Of a stretch of 64,000 bases of DNA, positions 41,427 through 53,678 are shown in pieces (within the stretch, counting starts at the first letter, position 1; each line of letters opens with the position of its first letter). The notes below the pieces were generated by a model. That model was not told the DNA's origin and searched no databases. It worked only from the letters and a program-made list of their open reading frames with translations. Origin of the DNA: Pseudomonas protegens (GTDB lineage Bacteria > Pseudomonadota > Gammaproteobacteria > Pseudomonadales > Pseudomonadaceae); contig NZ_MOAK01000086.1 in assembly GCF_003732485.1 (NCBI RefSeq), forward strand, positions 1-64,000. Direction: 5' to 3'. The position numbers and the translations under genes were made by a program.

Positions 41427-43766
41427 TTACTCAAAACCGGGCAAGCTGAGCATGCCGCCTGTTGTGCGTTTGCCAAAGCCGCTGGGCGTAAGGATTTTGT
41501 GCTTCTTCATCTCTGCGAGTACCGCCAACCATTCAGTTTTGCCAAAGCGCAGCTTGGTGTCGTTCCAGCTATGCATGACTTCGTCCACGATGGCGTCATC
41601 GGATACCGGGCGGCCTTCGAGAATAAAATCGTTCCAGGCGGCATAGAGCGTCACAGTCATTTCGCAGCGATCCGTATCCCATTCGCGCATTAGCTCGATG
41701 ACCTGCTCAATGGTGGCGCGCTCAGCGACTGACCAGCAGTTGCTATACGCTTGCCGATGCTTCCCTGCTTGGGAAAGCGGGCGGTAAGCATGGCCAACAG
41801 TCTCGCGTTCGATGCGCTCATACCACTGATGGTTTTGCATCTCGCCTTCGACTTTATTCATCAGCTGGCGATCATGGGGGCCAGCGGCGTCTCGCAGGTA
41901 GTCACCTTGGATAGTGGCGAGCCTGGCCGCGTGTTCGGCTAAGTAAATCACCTTCTGCAGCTTGCGCTGGCCGAAGGTGCGTTGGCTATGCAACTGATGA
42001 GTGATTTCGGTGGCGAGCAAAGTGCGTGCAATTAGCCGATCCGGAACAAATAGCACTCGCTGGCGATCCTCGGTGAGGACACGCTCGACCAAGGCGCTAG
42101 CCAACTGTTTGTTCAGTTGGCGGGCCTGATTCAGATAAGACTTTAGATGGTCACAGAGGTCCGTCAGTTGGTCGACTTTAGCGACGATGCGGTGCATTTC
42201 ATTAGCCGGCGGTAAGGGAACGCACAGTAACCCAAGAGTCTCTAAATTTATGTTTTTCTGAGCGGTTGATGGTGCAAACTCCTCAAGACGTGACTTTGCA
42301 GTGCGTAGGAAGAACTCAAAATAACGAACGTCTAGGTCGGAAAAATCAGGGGTGAAACCCACAACGCTGTCTGGAAAGCAGGCGTCAAAACCGAGAACGG
42401 CACTGTCGCCAATATTCGCCGCGATAGTGATGCACATGGTACCGGCAGGCCACAAGCGACTTTGCTCAACACCTTTAGCGTTGTACATAGCGCTGTATGT
42501 TTTAACTATTCCGTTGGCCCGAGCGACATCGCCTGTTTGAATTAAAGGAATATTCCCCCCCTTATACAGAGAGGGATCGTTTCGAGGTCGATGCCTCGAC
42601 TTGCCGCGGGCGAGCTCACCCACTGCTGGTAAAGTTACCCATGTCCAATTGCTCGGTAGATCAAAAGGCTTTTCTACCTCGGAAATATCCGCGATAGGTT
42701 TCTGCTTTTTTTCCCGATTGTTTAAGCGGTTATTCGAAATGCGTTCAAGCAGCTTGCTGGCCGGCTCATCGCTTTGATCTTGCGGTACCAGTTTTCCCAT
42801 CACGGCCAGTTGCAGCACCGTTTGTTTGAGGGCATCGATGCTGGATTCGGTGGTGAACAGGGTGTGGAAATGTTCGGCCAGGCGCTGCCAGTTGGTGGCG
42901 AAATCGGTAGCGTCGCTAGCTTGGGTCAGGCTGTCGAGCAGCGCCTGCACCAGTTGGGTGTGGGCGCTTTCGGCGTCGGCCTGCTGGGCTTCCAGGCGGT
43001 CGCAAAGGGCCATCAATTCATCGACTTTGGCGACGATGCGGTGTTGTTCGGCGAGCGGCGGGAAAGGTATTAGGAACTGGGCCAGTTTCCCAATGCTGAG
43101 ACCTTCACGCGAAACGCCGACCTGCACATCCATTACGGTCTGCTGGACCAGTTGCGAGACCAGCACCACATGAAGGAACGGCTGAGTGTCGCTTGAAACT
43201 GGCCGAATAATAGTTACGTGCTGACTAACGTTACCCGTATCAAAGTCAGAAGGAACTGTGGCACAGCGCCCAATGGACGCGCCTGTGATATTGAAAAGCA
43301 GGTCACCTGCTTCAACATGTGTTCCCGACATTTTTTGATGTGTTGCTTCAGGTATGAAAGCAACGTCATGAAGGCGAAGTCCTTCATTCCAAACGTTCTG
43401 AGATCGAAGAAATTTGATTCCGTCAGCCACGTAAGCCTGTTTCCCACCTAATGGAGTGCTTCCGGCTCCAATTTTCTTAAGCAGGGAATCAAGCCGTACC
43501 CACTCCCAGCGAGTGGGTATGACAAAAGGCTTTTCCTCTTCCGTAATCTCCGCCAGCGCCTTCTGCTTCTTAATCTTTCCTTCAGCCACCAACCTCGCCT
43601 TTCCCTCGGCAATCCGCTTTAGCAACTCACTGGCCGGTTCATCGCTGGGATCTTGCGGCACCAACTTGCCACGCACCGCCAGTTCCAGAATCAGCTCGCG
43701 CAACTTCTTGATGCCATTGGGCGCACCGGCCAGCAGTGGCAGATTGTCGGTGAGCAACGCCGTCAT
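41427..43766 (-). CDS. hsdS: type I restriction specificity subunit HsdS with C-terminal extension
   Basis: 779 aa, versus about 400-600 for ordinary HsdS. Two target-recognition domains with duplicated conserved segments: LAVRGKLVPQDPSDEPASELLKRI near residue 30 and LAVMGKLVPQDQSDEPASKLLERI near 340, and two PPLAEQHRIVAKVDEL / PPANEMHRIVAKVDQL coiled-coil starts. Residues about 590-779 form an extra helical domain beginning TFGQRKLQKVIYLAEHA with AAGPHDRQL, resembling the Panacea/DUF4065 (SocA-like) pattern KLQK..Y.A. It determines DNA sequence recognition. Overlaps the hsdM stop by four bases (ATGA). Confidence 0.92.
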   Translation of the reverse strand: MTALLTDNLPLLAGAPNGIKKLRELILELAVRGKLVPQDPSDEPASELLKRIAEGKARLVAEGKIKKQKALAEITEEEKPFVIPTRWEWVRLDSLLKKIGAGSTPLGGKQAYVADGIKFLRSQNVWNEGLRLHDVAFIPEATHQKMSGTHVEAGDLLFNITGASIGRCATVPSDFDTGNVSQHVTIIRPVSSDTQPFLHVVLVSQLVQQTVMDVQVGVSREGLSIGKLAQFLIPFPPLAEQHRIVAKVDELMALCDRLEAQQADAESAHTQLVQALLDSLTQASDATDFATNWQRLAEHFHTLFTTESSIDALKQTVLQLAVMGKLVPQDQSDEPASKLLERISNNRLNNREKKQKPIADISEVEKPFDLPSNWTWVTLPAVGELARGKSRHRPRNDPSLYKGGNIPLIQTGDVARANGIVKTYSAMYNAKGVEQSRLWPAGTMCITIAANIGDSAVLGFDACFPDSVVGFTPDFSDLDVRYFEFFLRTAKSRLEEFAPSTAQKNINLETLGLLCVPLPPANEMHRIVAKVDQLTDLCDHLKSYLNQARQLNKQLASALVERVLTEDRQRVLFVPDRLIARTLLATEITHQLHSQRTFGQRKLQKVIYLAEHAARLATIQGDYLRDAAGPHDRQLMNKVEGEMQNHQWYERIERETVGHAYRPLSQAGKHRQAYSNCWSVAERATIEQVIELMREWDTDRCEMTVTLYAAWNDFILEGRPVSDDAIVDEVMHSWNDTKLRFGKTEWLAVLAEMKKHKILTPSGFGKRTTGGMLSLPGFE

Positions 43767-45232
43767 ACCTTGCGCTCCAGGGCTTCGGCCAGCACGGCTT
43801 TAAGCTGGTCACGCAGGTCGCTGATTTCGCCCTGCAGGCTGGCATAGTTGCGCAGCAGTTCGTCTGGGTCGTGGCTGACTTGTTCGCCGATATGCGGGTT
43901 TTTGCAGTCGAGGTTCCAGTTGCGCGCTTGCAGTTCTTCGAGGCTGACCTTCCAGGCAAACTCGCCTTCCACCCGTGCGGCAAAGCCATCGGCCTCGCTG
44001 CCCCACCAGGCTTCTTCAACTGCGAACTCTTCGAGGCGCATGGGGCGGGTCTTGGAATAGTTCTTAACGCCGGCTGGGTACTGGTGTTCGTAAAACCACA
44101 CCTGTTTGGTTGGCGCGCCTTTGGTGAAGAACAGCAGGTTGGTTTTGATGCCGGTGTAGGGGTTGAAAACGCCGTTGGGCAGGCGAACGATGGTGTGCAG
44201 GTTGCACTCGGTCAGCAGCTTTTCCTTAATGCGGCTTTTGATGCCTTCGCCAAACAGGAAGCCATCGGGCAGCACCACGGCGGCGCGGCCGCCGTCCTTG
44301 AGCAGCTGCATGATCAGCACCAGGAACAAATCGGCGGTTTCTCGGGTGCGGAAGGCGGCGGGGAAGTTGGTTTCGATGCCGTCTTCTTCCATGCCGCCGA
44401 ATGGCGGGTTGGCGACGATGCAGTGCACGCGCTCGCTGGGGCCCCAGCTGATCAGCGGTTTGCTCAGGGTATTGTCATGGCGGATCTGGCTGGGCACCTC
44501 AATGCCGTGCAGGATCATATTGGTGGTAGCTAACAGGTGCGGCAGCGGCTTTTTTTCCACGCCGAAGATGCTGGCCTGCAGGGTGCGTTCGTCTTCAGCG
44601 GTTTTTACGTAACGGCTGCGCTTGTGCTCGATGGCGCAGGTGAGGAAGCCGCCTGTACCGCAGGCCGGGTCCATGACCTTTTCGTCCAGCTTGGGATCGA
44701 CCATGCGCACCATAAAATCGGTGACCGGGCGCGGGGTGTAAAACTCGCCCGCATTGCCGGCGTTTTGCAGGTCGCGCAGCAGTTGCTCGTAGAGGTTGCC
44801 GAACTCGTGGCGTTCCTGAGCTTTGTTGAAGTCCACGCCTTCCTGAATCTTGTTGATCACCTGGCGCAGCAGTTGGCCAGATTTCATGTAGTTGTAGGCG
44901 TCTTCAAACACGCTGCGCACCACAAAGGCGGATGGCGTGTTGCTGTACTCGTGCAGGTTCTGCAGCTGCGGGAAAAGGTTGTTGTCGATAAAATCCTTCA
45001 GCGCATCGCCGGTCATGCCTTCCGGGTCGGCCGCCCAGGTGCGCCAGCGACAACTGTCGGGGATAGGCGATTTGTAGTTGTCGTCCATCAACTCCCATTC
45101 CATCTCACGGTCATCGAAGATCTTGAGGAACAGTAGCCAGACCAGTTGGCCAATGCGCTGGGCGTCGCCGTCGACTCCGACGTCTTTGCGCATGATGTCC
45201 TGGATGGATTTGATGGTGGAGCTAATGGACAT
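43763..45232 (-). CDS. hsdM: type I DNA methyltransferase HsdM
   Basis: 489 aa. HsdM N-terminal helical domain (1-140), then the N6-adenine methyltransferase core: SAM motif I DPACGTGGFL at 188-197 and catalytic motif IV NPPFGG at 275-280. It modifies host DNA and, with HsdS and HsdR, forms the restriction complex. 8 bases downstream of the Mrr-like gene, ATGA overlap with hsdS. Confidence 0.95.
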   Translation of the reverse strand: MSISSTIKSIQDIMRKDVGVDGDAQRIGQLVWLLFLKIFDDREMEWELMDDNYKSPIPDSCRWRTWAADPEGMTGDALKDFIDNNLFPQLQNLHEYSNTPSAFVVRSVFEDAYNYMKSGQLLRQVINKIQEGVDFNKAQERHEFGNLYEQLLRDLQNAGNAGEFYTPRPVTDFMVRMVDPKLDEKVMDPACGTGGFLTCAIEHKRSRYVKTAEDERTLQASIFGVEKKPLPHLLATTNMILHGIEVPSQIRHDNTLSKPLISWGPSERVHCIVANPPFGGMEEDGIETNFPAAFRTRETADLFLVLIMQLLKDGGRAAVVLPDGFLFGEGIKSRIKEKLLTECNLHTIVRLPNGVFNPYTGIKTNLLFFTKGAPTKQVWFYEHQYPAGVKNYSKTRPMRLEEFAVEEAWWGSEADGFAARVEGEFAWKVSLEELQARNWNLDCKNPHIGEQVSHDPDELLRNYASLQGEISDLRDQLKAVLAEALERKV

Positions 45233-45240
45233 GAAAAACC

Positions 45241-46419
45241 TTATTCGGTGAGGGGCTCTGCAGGCGAGCCTTCAAAGTAGCTGTCGTCAACTTCCAATAG
45301 GGAAAGCTTTTTCTGTTTAATGCCGACGCCGTGCTTGATCAGCAGCTCAATGAGCTTGTCGCCGTCGATCAGGGTGATGGGGGCGGCTCCGGGGAAGAGC
45401 GCCACATCCTTGCAACCTTTAGCAAAGCCACCAATGGTGATGATGGTTCCACGCAAGGCACCATGCAGCGGCAGGGCTCCGCGCAACTGGTCTAGCACCG
45501 GGCGAGTAATGTTGGCTTTGTGGCGTTTGACTTGAACCACTTCCTTGATTTCGGTGATACCGAACTGGAAGTTGGCGATGACATCGACCCCTTTGTCGCC
45601 GCTCTGTTTAGTGACCTGGACATTTTCGTAATCCATGGCCTCCAACAAGTCCTTGATCAATTCCTCGAAGCGATACGGATCAAGGCATTCCAGGCGCTCT
45701 CTCAATGCAGTGGTTTGCGCGGCATTGTAATCCTTGATGGCGCTGAAAACATTATGATGAGCCTGCAACTGCGGGCTCGCACTCTGCGGCGCGGCATAGT
45801 CCAACCCGGCGCTGGTGATGTTGTATGTATTGCCTTCACGGCTGACGTAGCCGCGAGCCGTCAGGTTGAGCAAGCGTTGGCGAAGGGTGGCGTTGATGCT
45901 CGAGGGTGTTTTGTAATTAGAGTTTTCCAGCAGAAATTCGGTCCACTCTTCCAGCAGGTCGGCGCGTTTGCCTGGCGAATGGGCGGCGAGAATGGCTAGC
46001 AGTTGCGGCACTCCTTCGGCTTCATCCAGCTCTCGCAGCAGGGCTGGGGCGCAGGCGATGAAATCGTTGCCACGCTGCTCCAGCCTGTATTGCCCTGCCG
46101 CATTGAGGCTCAGAAGTTGGTAGGTGTTGATAAACAGATAGGCCCCGTAGATGTGCCGGGGGTTTACGGTGTGCTGGCTTTCATCCCAGATCCGTTGAGC
46201 CAGTTGGCGGTCGGTGCCGTTTAGCCGTTCGGGTATCCAGAGGCTCGGTTGGCTCCAGTCGACGGTGTTCTGTGGCGTGCCCGTCTGCTCGTCAACGGCC
46301 TTGATCAGACTGCGCACCTGATCCTTGCTGATACCGTCAAAAATATGCAGTAGTGCCGCAACCTCCGCATATAAAGGAAATAGCGGTGTGCGCACCAAGG
46401 GCTGACGTGCTCCTGTCAT
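45241..46419 (-). CDS. Mrr-like restriction endonuclease domain protein
   Basis: 392 aa. N-terminal 240 residues hold winged-helix-like segments (ATLRQRLLNLTARGYVSREGNTYNI). The C-terminal Mrr_cat domain has GDKGVDVIA (Asp279) and VVQVKRH (Gln296, Lys298), the D-x(n)-Q-x-K form of the PD-(D/E)xK site seen in Mrr-family type IV enzymes. It lies between hsdR and hsdM in the same operon, 24 and 8 bases from its neighbours. It could cut modified DNA or act as an accessory nuclease. Confidence 0.85.
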   Translation of the reverse strand: MTGARQPLVRTPLFPLYAEVAALLHIFDGISKDQVRSLIKAVDEQTGTPQNTVDWSQPSLWIPERLNGTDRQLAQRIWDESQHTVNPRHIYGAYLFINTYQLLSLNAAGQYRLEQRGNDFIACAPALLRELDEAEGVPQLLAILAAHSPGKRADLLEEWTEFLLENSNYKTPSSINATLRQRLLNLTARGYVSREGNTYNITSAGLDYAAPQSASPQLQAHHNVFSAIKDYNAAQTTALRERLECLDPYRFEELIKDLLEAMDYENVQVTKQSGDKGVDVIANFQFGITEIKEVVQVKRHKANITRPVLDQLRGALPLHGALRGTIITIGGFAKGCKDVALFPGAAPITLIDGDKLIELLIKHGVGIKQKKLSLLEVDDSYFEGSPAEPLTE

Positions 46420-46443
46420 GGGTTAACTCCTAAATAATTCGCC

Positions 46444-48810
46444 TCAGGCGCTATACAGCTCGCCTTCCAGTTCATGGATAGCCTTGTTGTAACCGGCCTT
46501 GCCGCCAAAAGCCTTGACCAGTTCGATGGGCGCACCGATTTGGCTGAAGGGGTCGAGCTGAAGGATTTTTATGTCTTCGATATGCTCGATGCCGGTATCG
46601 GCATATTTATCCAGCAATGCCTCCAGCACTTGGCGGGCTGCACCGGAATACTTGGCGAAGTAGTTGCGCTTTTTCACCTGCTCGGCGCGCTCTTTACGCG
46701 ACAGCGGCGGTTGGTCGAAGGCGACGTGGCAGATCAGGTCGAATGGATCGAGGGTTTTGCCCTGTTTCTTTTCCACTTCCTCGGCCAGGGCTTCCCACAT
46801 CACGCCCTGGGCAGCCATTTCGTCGATGATGGCTTTCTTCTGCTCGGCATCACTCCAGCGGCGCAGGAAGTCATCCAGCGAGGCGAACTGCTTCTGTACG
46901 CAGGTGCGGGTGTAGTCGTGCAGCGATTCAGTGATCAGCCGGCCGTCCGGACCGTAATACTGCACACGCTCGGCGATGACATAAATCGGGACGTTGTCGA
47001 TGACATACTTGATGCGTTTTTTGCCCTCATCTTCGCCGGTGAAATCCAGGTCATCACCCTCGTTATCATTGCCTGCACTTATGCCATCTTCATCGGCAAG
47101 CGGGTCATCCGGTGGTACGGGGGAGTCATCGCCTTCTGGGGCGTAGATCACTACTGGGTCTCCATCGAAGGCCGGGTCGGCAAACAGCTCGGTAGCCTTT
47201 TTGAAGTCCATGATGGTGAACCAAAATTTGCCGTAGTCCTCGTTGATGCGAGTACCGCGGCCAATGATTTGTTTGAACTCGGTCATCGACTTGATGTGTT
47301 GGTCGAGCACGATCAGCTTGCAGGTCTGGGCATCGACGCCGGTGGTCATTAGTTTGCTGGTGGTGGCGATGACTGGGTAACGCTCTTCCGGGTTGATGAA
47401 GTTATCCAGCTCGGCTTTTCCCTCTTGGTCATCGCCGGTGATGCGCATGACGTACTTGCGGTTCTCGGCCATTCGCTCAGGGTTTAGGTTGACCAGTGCT
47501 TGGCGCATACGCTCTGCGTGGTTGATATCGTCGCAGAAGACGATGGTTTTCTGGAATGGATCGGTGGCCTTGAGGAATTCGGTAACCTTCTGCGCCACCA
47601 GCTGGGTGCGTGCCTCGATGACCAGGGTGCGGTCCATGTCCTTGAGGTTGTAGATACGGTCTTCGATCAGCTCGCCATTCTTGTCGAGCATGCCTTTGGG
47701 CGGACGCCAGCCTTGCAGGTCTTTGTCGAAATCGATGCGCACCACTTTGTAGGGAGCAAGAAAGCCGTCTTCGATACCTTGCTTCAAGGTGTAGCTGTAA
47801 ATCGGTTCGCCGAAGTAGGTGATGCTGGACACCTCTTTGGTTTCCTTCGGCGTGGCGGTGAGACCGACATGGGTGGCGCTGGAGAAGTAGTCGAGGATTT
47901 CACGCCAGGCGGAATCCTCGGCGGCGCTGCCACGGTGGCATTCGTCGATCACGATCAGGTCGAAGAAGTCGCGGGAGAACTGTTTGTAGACATTCATCTC
48001 TTCATCAGTGCCGGTGACAGCCTGATAGAGCGACAGGTAGATCTCGTAGGAGGTATCGATCTGGCGTTTGGCGATTTTGGTCATCGCTTGGCCGAAAGGC
48101 TTGAAGTCGTTGTTCTTGGTCTGGTCGACCAGGATGTTGCGATCAGCGAGGAACAGGATGCGTTTCTTCTGTTTCGATTTCCACAGCCGCCAGATGATCT
48201 GGAAGGCTGTGTAGGTCTTGCCGGTGCCCGTAGCCATCACCAGCAGGATACGGTCTTGGCCGCGCGCCACAGCCTCGACGGTGCGGTTGATGGCATTCAT
48301 CTGGTAGTAGCGCGGCATGCGCCCGGAGCCGTCGTCGTAGTAGGGCGATTCGATCTTGTGCTGGGCGGTGTTATCCAGCCCCTTCCATTGGCAGTAGCGC
48401 TGCCAGAGTTCGGTGGGGCTGGGGAATTGGTCGAGGGTGAGTTCGGTTTCTACTTGGCTGCCTGTGCCACTGCGGTCATGGAATAGGAAACCGTCGCCAT
48501 TGCTGGAGAACACGAACGGTACGTCCAGTGCTTCCGCGTAGCCGAGAGCTTGCTGCATGCCGGAGCCAACGGAGTGCTTATTGTCCTTTGCCTCGATCAC
48601 AGCGATGGGCAGGTTGGCTTGGTGGTAGAGGATGAAGTCTGCGCGGCGAGCTTCACCACGGCTGTGAAGTTTGCCTCGGACGATAATGCGGCCTTTGGTA
48701 AAGCTGACTTCCTCGCGCACTTGCTTGTGCATGTCCCATCCAGCTTGCTGAACGGCTGGAGCGATGTACTTGCTGCAGATGTCCCGCTCGGAAAGCGACT
48801 TTTTGTCCAT
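46444..48810 (-). CDS. hsdR: type I restriction subunit HsdR
   Basis: 788 aa. N-terminal nuclease domain (Asp58 in RADFIL, VIEAK with Glu73 and Lys75), SF2 translocase with Walker A ATGTGKT (about 193-199) and DECH at 289-292, helicase motif VI region IIGRGTRI, and a C-terminal helical domain that docks on HsdM. An acidic linker (about 595-625) has many Asp/Glu. ATG 48810 begins the [12 protein letters not shown] helix usual for this subtype; the upstream frame lacks family sequence. First gene of the operon. Confidence 0.94.
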   Translation of the reverse strand: MDKKSLSERDICSKYIAPAVQQAGWDMHKQVREEVSFTKGRIIVRGKLHSRGEARRADFILYHQANLPIAVIEAKDNKHSVGSGMQQALGYAEALDVPFVFSSNGDGFLFHDRSGTGSQVETELTLDQFPSPTELWQRYCQWKGLDNTAQHKIESPYYDDGSGRMPRYYQMNAINRTVEAVARGQDRILLVMATGTGKTYTAFQIIWRLWKSKQKKRILFLADRNILVDQTKNNDFKPFGQAMTKIAKRQIDTSYEIYLSLYQAVTGTDEEMNVYKQFSRDFFDLIVIDECHRGSAAEDSAWREILDYFSSATHVGLTATPKETKEVSSITYFGEPIYSYTLKQGIEDGFLAPYKVVRIDFDKDLQGWRPPKGMLDKNGELIEDRIYNLKDMDRTLVIEARTQLVAQKVTEFLKATDPFQKTIVFCDDINHAERMRQALVNLNPERMAENRKYVMRITGDDQEGKAELDNFINPEERYPVIATTSKLMTTGVDAQTCKLIVLDQHIKSMTEFKQIIGRGTRINEDYGKFWFTIMDFKKATELFADPAFDGDPVVIYAPEGDDSPVPPDDPLADEDGISAGNDNEGDDLDFTGEDEGKKRIKYVIDNVPIYVIAERVQYYGPDGRLITESLHDYTRTCVQKQFASLDDFLRRWSDAEQKKAIIDEMAAQGVMWEALAEEVEKKQGKTLDPFDLICHVAFDQPPLSRKERAEQVKKRNYFAKYSGAARQVLEALLDKYADTGIEHIEDIKILQLDPFSQIGAPIELVKAFGGKAGYNKAIHELEGELYSA

Positions 48811-49180
48811 AAACCCCAATTCCCTTTCAAACCGGCCTGGTCGCTCCATTCCGGCACAGATGATCGTGCTTGAAGGGCGCAAATGTACCTTGTTTGATGC
48901 TGGCACGGGAGAAGATCAGATTTTGGTGGTCGACGCTGTAGGAAAAGGTGACGCCATAACAGCGGGCGTACTTCTTGTTGTTCCGAAAGCTCTTTTACCT
49001 TGGATTGTGGCCTGGCGTTGGCTCTCGACGCGGTCGATCCTGCCTGTAAGCAATCAGATTGAATAAGCGAGGTTTTGGGAACGTGATGGGAGCTTTGAAA
49101 TACCCAAATGGCCAAAACTCACCATTCTTCTAAGGACGACAATCGCGCTGAAGCCTTTGATTTCACTGAGCTTCAGGCAC
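48811..49180. other. left flank between hsdR and tmRNA
   Basis: 370 bases with the promoter of the restriction operon presumably near 48830-48900. No intact gene. A possible sugar-kinase remnant (48860-48982) lies on the plus strand; the rest is unrecognised, probably island-boundary debris next to tmRNA. Confidence 0.45.
48860..48982 (+). pseudogene. possible PfkB-family sugar kinase remnant
   Basis: The plus frame reads [34 protein letters not shown]. This resembles the end of ribokinase-type enzymes, where VVDTVGAGDAFTAG holds the catalytic Asp; here T and A of the signature are replaced. Nothing family-like precedes it. Very short, so tentative. Confidence 0.3.
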
Positions 49181-49207
49181 AAAAAAAGACGTCCATGGAC
49201 GTCTTTT
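49181..49207 (-). terminator. tmRNA terminator
   Basis: The perfect palindrome AAAAGACGTCCATGGACGTC(TTTT) at 49184-49207 lies 10 bases past the tmRNA 3' end, with a run of T on the minus strand (49187-49181). Confidence 0.85.
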
Positions 49208-49217
49208 CTTGTTGAGT

Positions 49218-49611
49218 TGGTGGAGCCGGGGGGATTTGAACCCCCGTCCGCCAGTACTCCGCTGTCGGTACTACATGCTTAGCCGTGTCTATTGAGTTAA
49301 CCCTCAGCGACCCGACGGGCAGGGTGCTTTGGGCGAGTTGTGTAAGTTTTAGCCGCTTCGTCCACAACGTACTGCACGGCGATTCTGTTCTATATGACAA
49401 TCATTTTGGGTTTACAGACATCCCCTGATGATTGCTGGACCCGAAGGTACCAGGGGGGAAGGGCTAAGGCTGCTTACGCAGCGAGAGCGTAATCCCCGTA
49501 GGTTTCGTCATTGGCAACTATAGGAAGTTGCAACAGTGGATTTACGAGTTCTGTTACCAACTCGGCATGCACCTAAAGTTTCGCAACCGGCGTCGAATCC
49601 TAAACGGCCCC
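49218..49611 (-). ncRNA. ssrA: tmRNA (transfer-messenger RNA)
   Basis: 394 nt, one-piece type. The 5' end GGGGCCGTTTAGGATTCGAC and the 3' end with GTTCAAATCCCCCCGGCTCC followed by encoded ACCA form the tRNA-like domain. The tag frame (49515-49474) encodes ANDETYGDYALAA followed by TAA, the pseudomonad degradation tag. Acts with SmpB (58909-59391) to rescue stalled ribosomes. The 3' side, an integration site used by many islands, faces the restriction-modification genes. Confidence 0.96.
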
Positions 49612-49667
49612 GAACCTGTTGTGCATTACCAACAGGTGGACGGATTCTACGCTAACCGAGGCCAGAA

Positions 49668-49687
49668 GGCCAACCCGAAGGTTGGCC
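49668..49687 (-). terminator. hairpin after the small exported protein gene
   Basis: GGCCAACC and GGTTGGCC pair around a TTCG tetraloop on the minus strand, 12 bases past the stop at 49700, followed by TTCTGG. Stable hairpin, weak T-run. Confidence 0.6.
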
Positions 49688-49699
49688 CAATGCATCGGC

Positions 49700-49987
49700 C
49701 TACTGATCGCCCTTGGTGTTGTTCTGCAATTGCTGGATCGCCTGGGTGGTCAGGGAGATGCAGTTCTTGGTGCCTTCCTCGGTGCCTTTGGCGTGTTCGG
49801 CGGTGGCTTGCTGGACCTTGGCGTCGATGTCGCTGCTCAGGTCCGAGCTCATGACTTCGGTACTGACTTTGGCATCCTTGATCTTTTGCAGGTTGATCTG
49901 GCACAGGTCTTCTTGCCCGGCGGCAAACACCGGGGAGGCCAGCATCGCGGCGGTGATGAACAGTCCAGCCAGTGCGGAACGCTTCAT
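49700..49987 (-). CDS. small periplasmic protein of unknown function
   Basis: 95 aa with a signal peptide (1-22, MKRSALAGLFITAAMLASPVFA). The mature part is hydrophilic and helical with two Cys (LCQINLQ and NCISLTT) that could form a disulphide, and a repeat-like Ala/Glu/Lys-rich centre. Conserved-hypothetical type of pseudomonads; no domain recognised. AAGGAG lies upstream of ATG. Confidence 0.8.
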   Translation of the reverse strand: MKRSALAGLFITAAMLASPVFAAGQEDLCQINLQKIKDAKVSTEVMSSDLSSDIDAKVQQATAEHAKGTEEGTKNCISLTTQAIQQLQNNTKGDQ

Positions 49988-50156
49988 GGTTGTCTCCTTG
50001 ATCGCAGGGGCTCGGTGCCTCCGGTTAACGGGGCAGGCTGCCGAGTGGGGCTAAGCCCTTTTTTGCGGGCCTAGAAAATGGACTCTAGCCGCGCGCCGGG
50101 GTTCTGTTTTTTTTTGCGATGAAATGGAAAAGCCATGGGCGCCTTCCGCCAGGCAC

Positions 50157-50180
50157 AAAAAAGGGGCGAAAACGCCCCTT
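50157..50180 (-). terminator. terminator of the lactate operon
   Basis: AAGGGGCG pairs with CGCCCCTT around a TTTT loop and ends in six T on the minus strand, 19 bases past the dld-type stop. Confidence 0.9.
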
Positions 50181-50199
50181 GGTTGCCCGGTTCGATGGC

Positions 50200-53006
<2,807 letters not shown>

Positions 53007-53010
<4 letters not shown>

Positions 53011-53678
53011 TGGTCCTCCAGGATCAGCACCACCAGGTCTTTCGGGCCGTGGGCGCCGTAAGCCAGGACTTGCTCGATATCAGCGGTCTTCGATGGGCCG
53101 GACACCAGCAGCGCGTTGGTCGGCATGCCGGCGGCCCAGTTCATCTGTTGCTGCACCTGATAGAAGTTGTCGCGGATCTCGCTGGCCTTGAGCAGGGCGA
53201 AATGCACCGGCGGCACCAGGCTCATCAGCCGCGGCTCTTCCCGGGTCGGCCAGAGGATCAGGCTGCCGGTGGCGGCGATCGCGCCCAGGGTGGTAGTGAG
53301 GCTGGCCGGGGTGTCGTTGAACAGCTCGGCTTTCCATTCTTCCACCGGGCGGTCGTAGGCCTTGAGCGTCGGCAGTTGCGGCCGCTCGGCCCAGTACTGG
53401 GTGACCCGCTGGCCGTGGGGCGTGCTCGGGGCGATCAGCAGACTGGGCAACTGGCGTTCCTGCAGCAGGCGGGCCAGCAGCTCCGGCCAGTCGGCGGCGG
53501 TGCTCAGGTGGATTTCGGTGTGCACCGCTTCCATCTGTTTGCGCAGTTGCGGGATGCGTTGTTCCGCGCTGTAGGTGTAAGGCTCGGTGACCAGCGCCTC
53601 GTCGAAGTTATCCACAATCGGCGTGGTGCCGCTCAGGCTGTTGCGCAGCTTGGCGAGGATGTTGTGTTTTGCGCTCAT
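53007..53678 (-). CDS. lutC: lactate utilisation protein C (LUD domain)
   Basis: 223 aa with a single LUD domain (YkgG family); the C-terminal ALLVSGPSKTADIEQVLAYGAHGPKDL is the family signature. With LutA and LutB it forms the non-flavin L-lactate dehydrogenase (LldG in other nomenclature). One base overlap with lutB (TGATG), so translationally coupled. Confidence 0.92.

Noticed and set aside
43218..43451. Pair of opposite short frames of 77 codons within hsdS
   Set aside because: Both lie inside the hsdS coding frame and show no independent ribosome site or family sequence.
48597..49115. 172-codon minus-strand frame overlapping the hsdR start
   Set aside because: Its right half is out of frame with hsdR, no domain is visible, and the left half is an alternate reading of the hsdR N-terminus.
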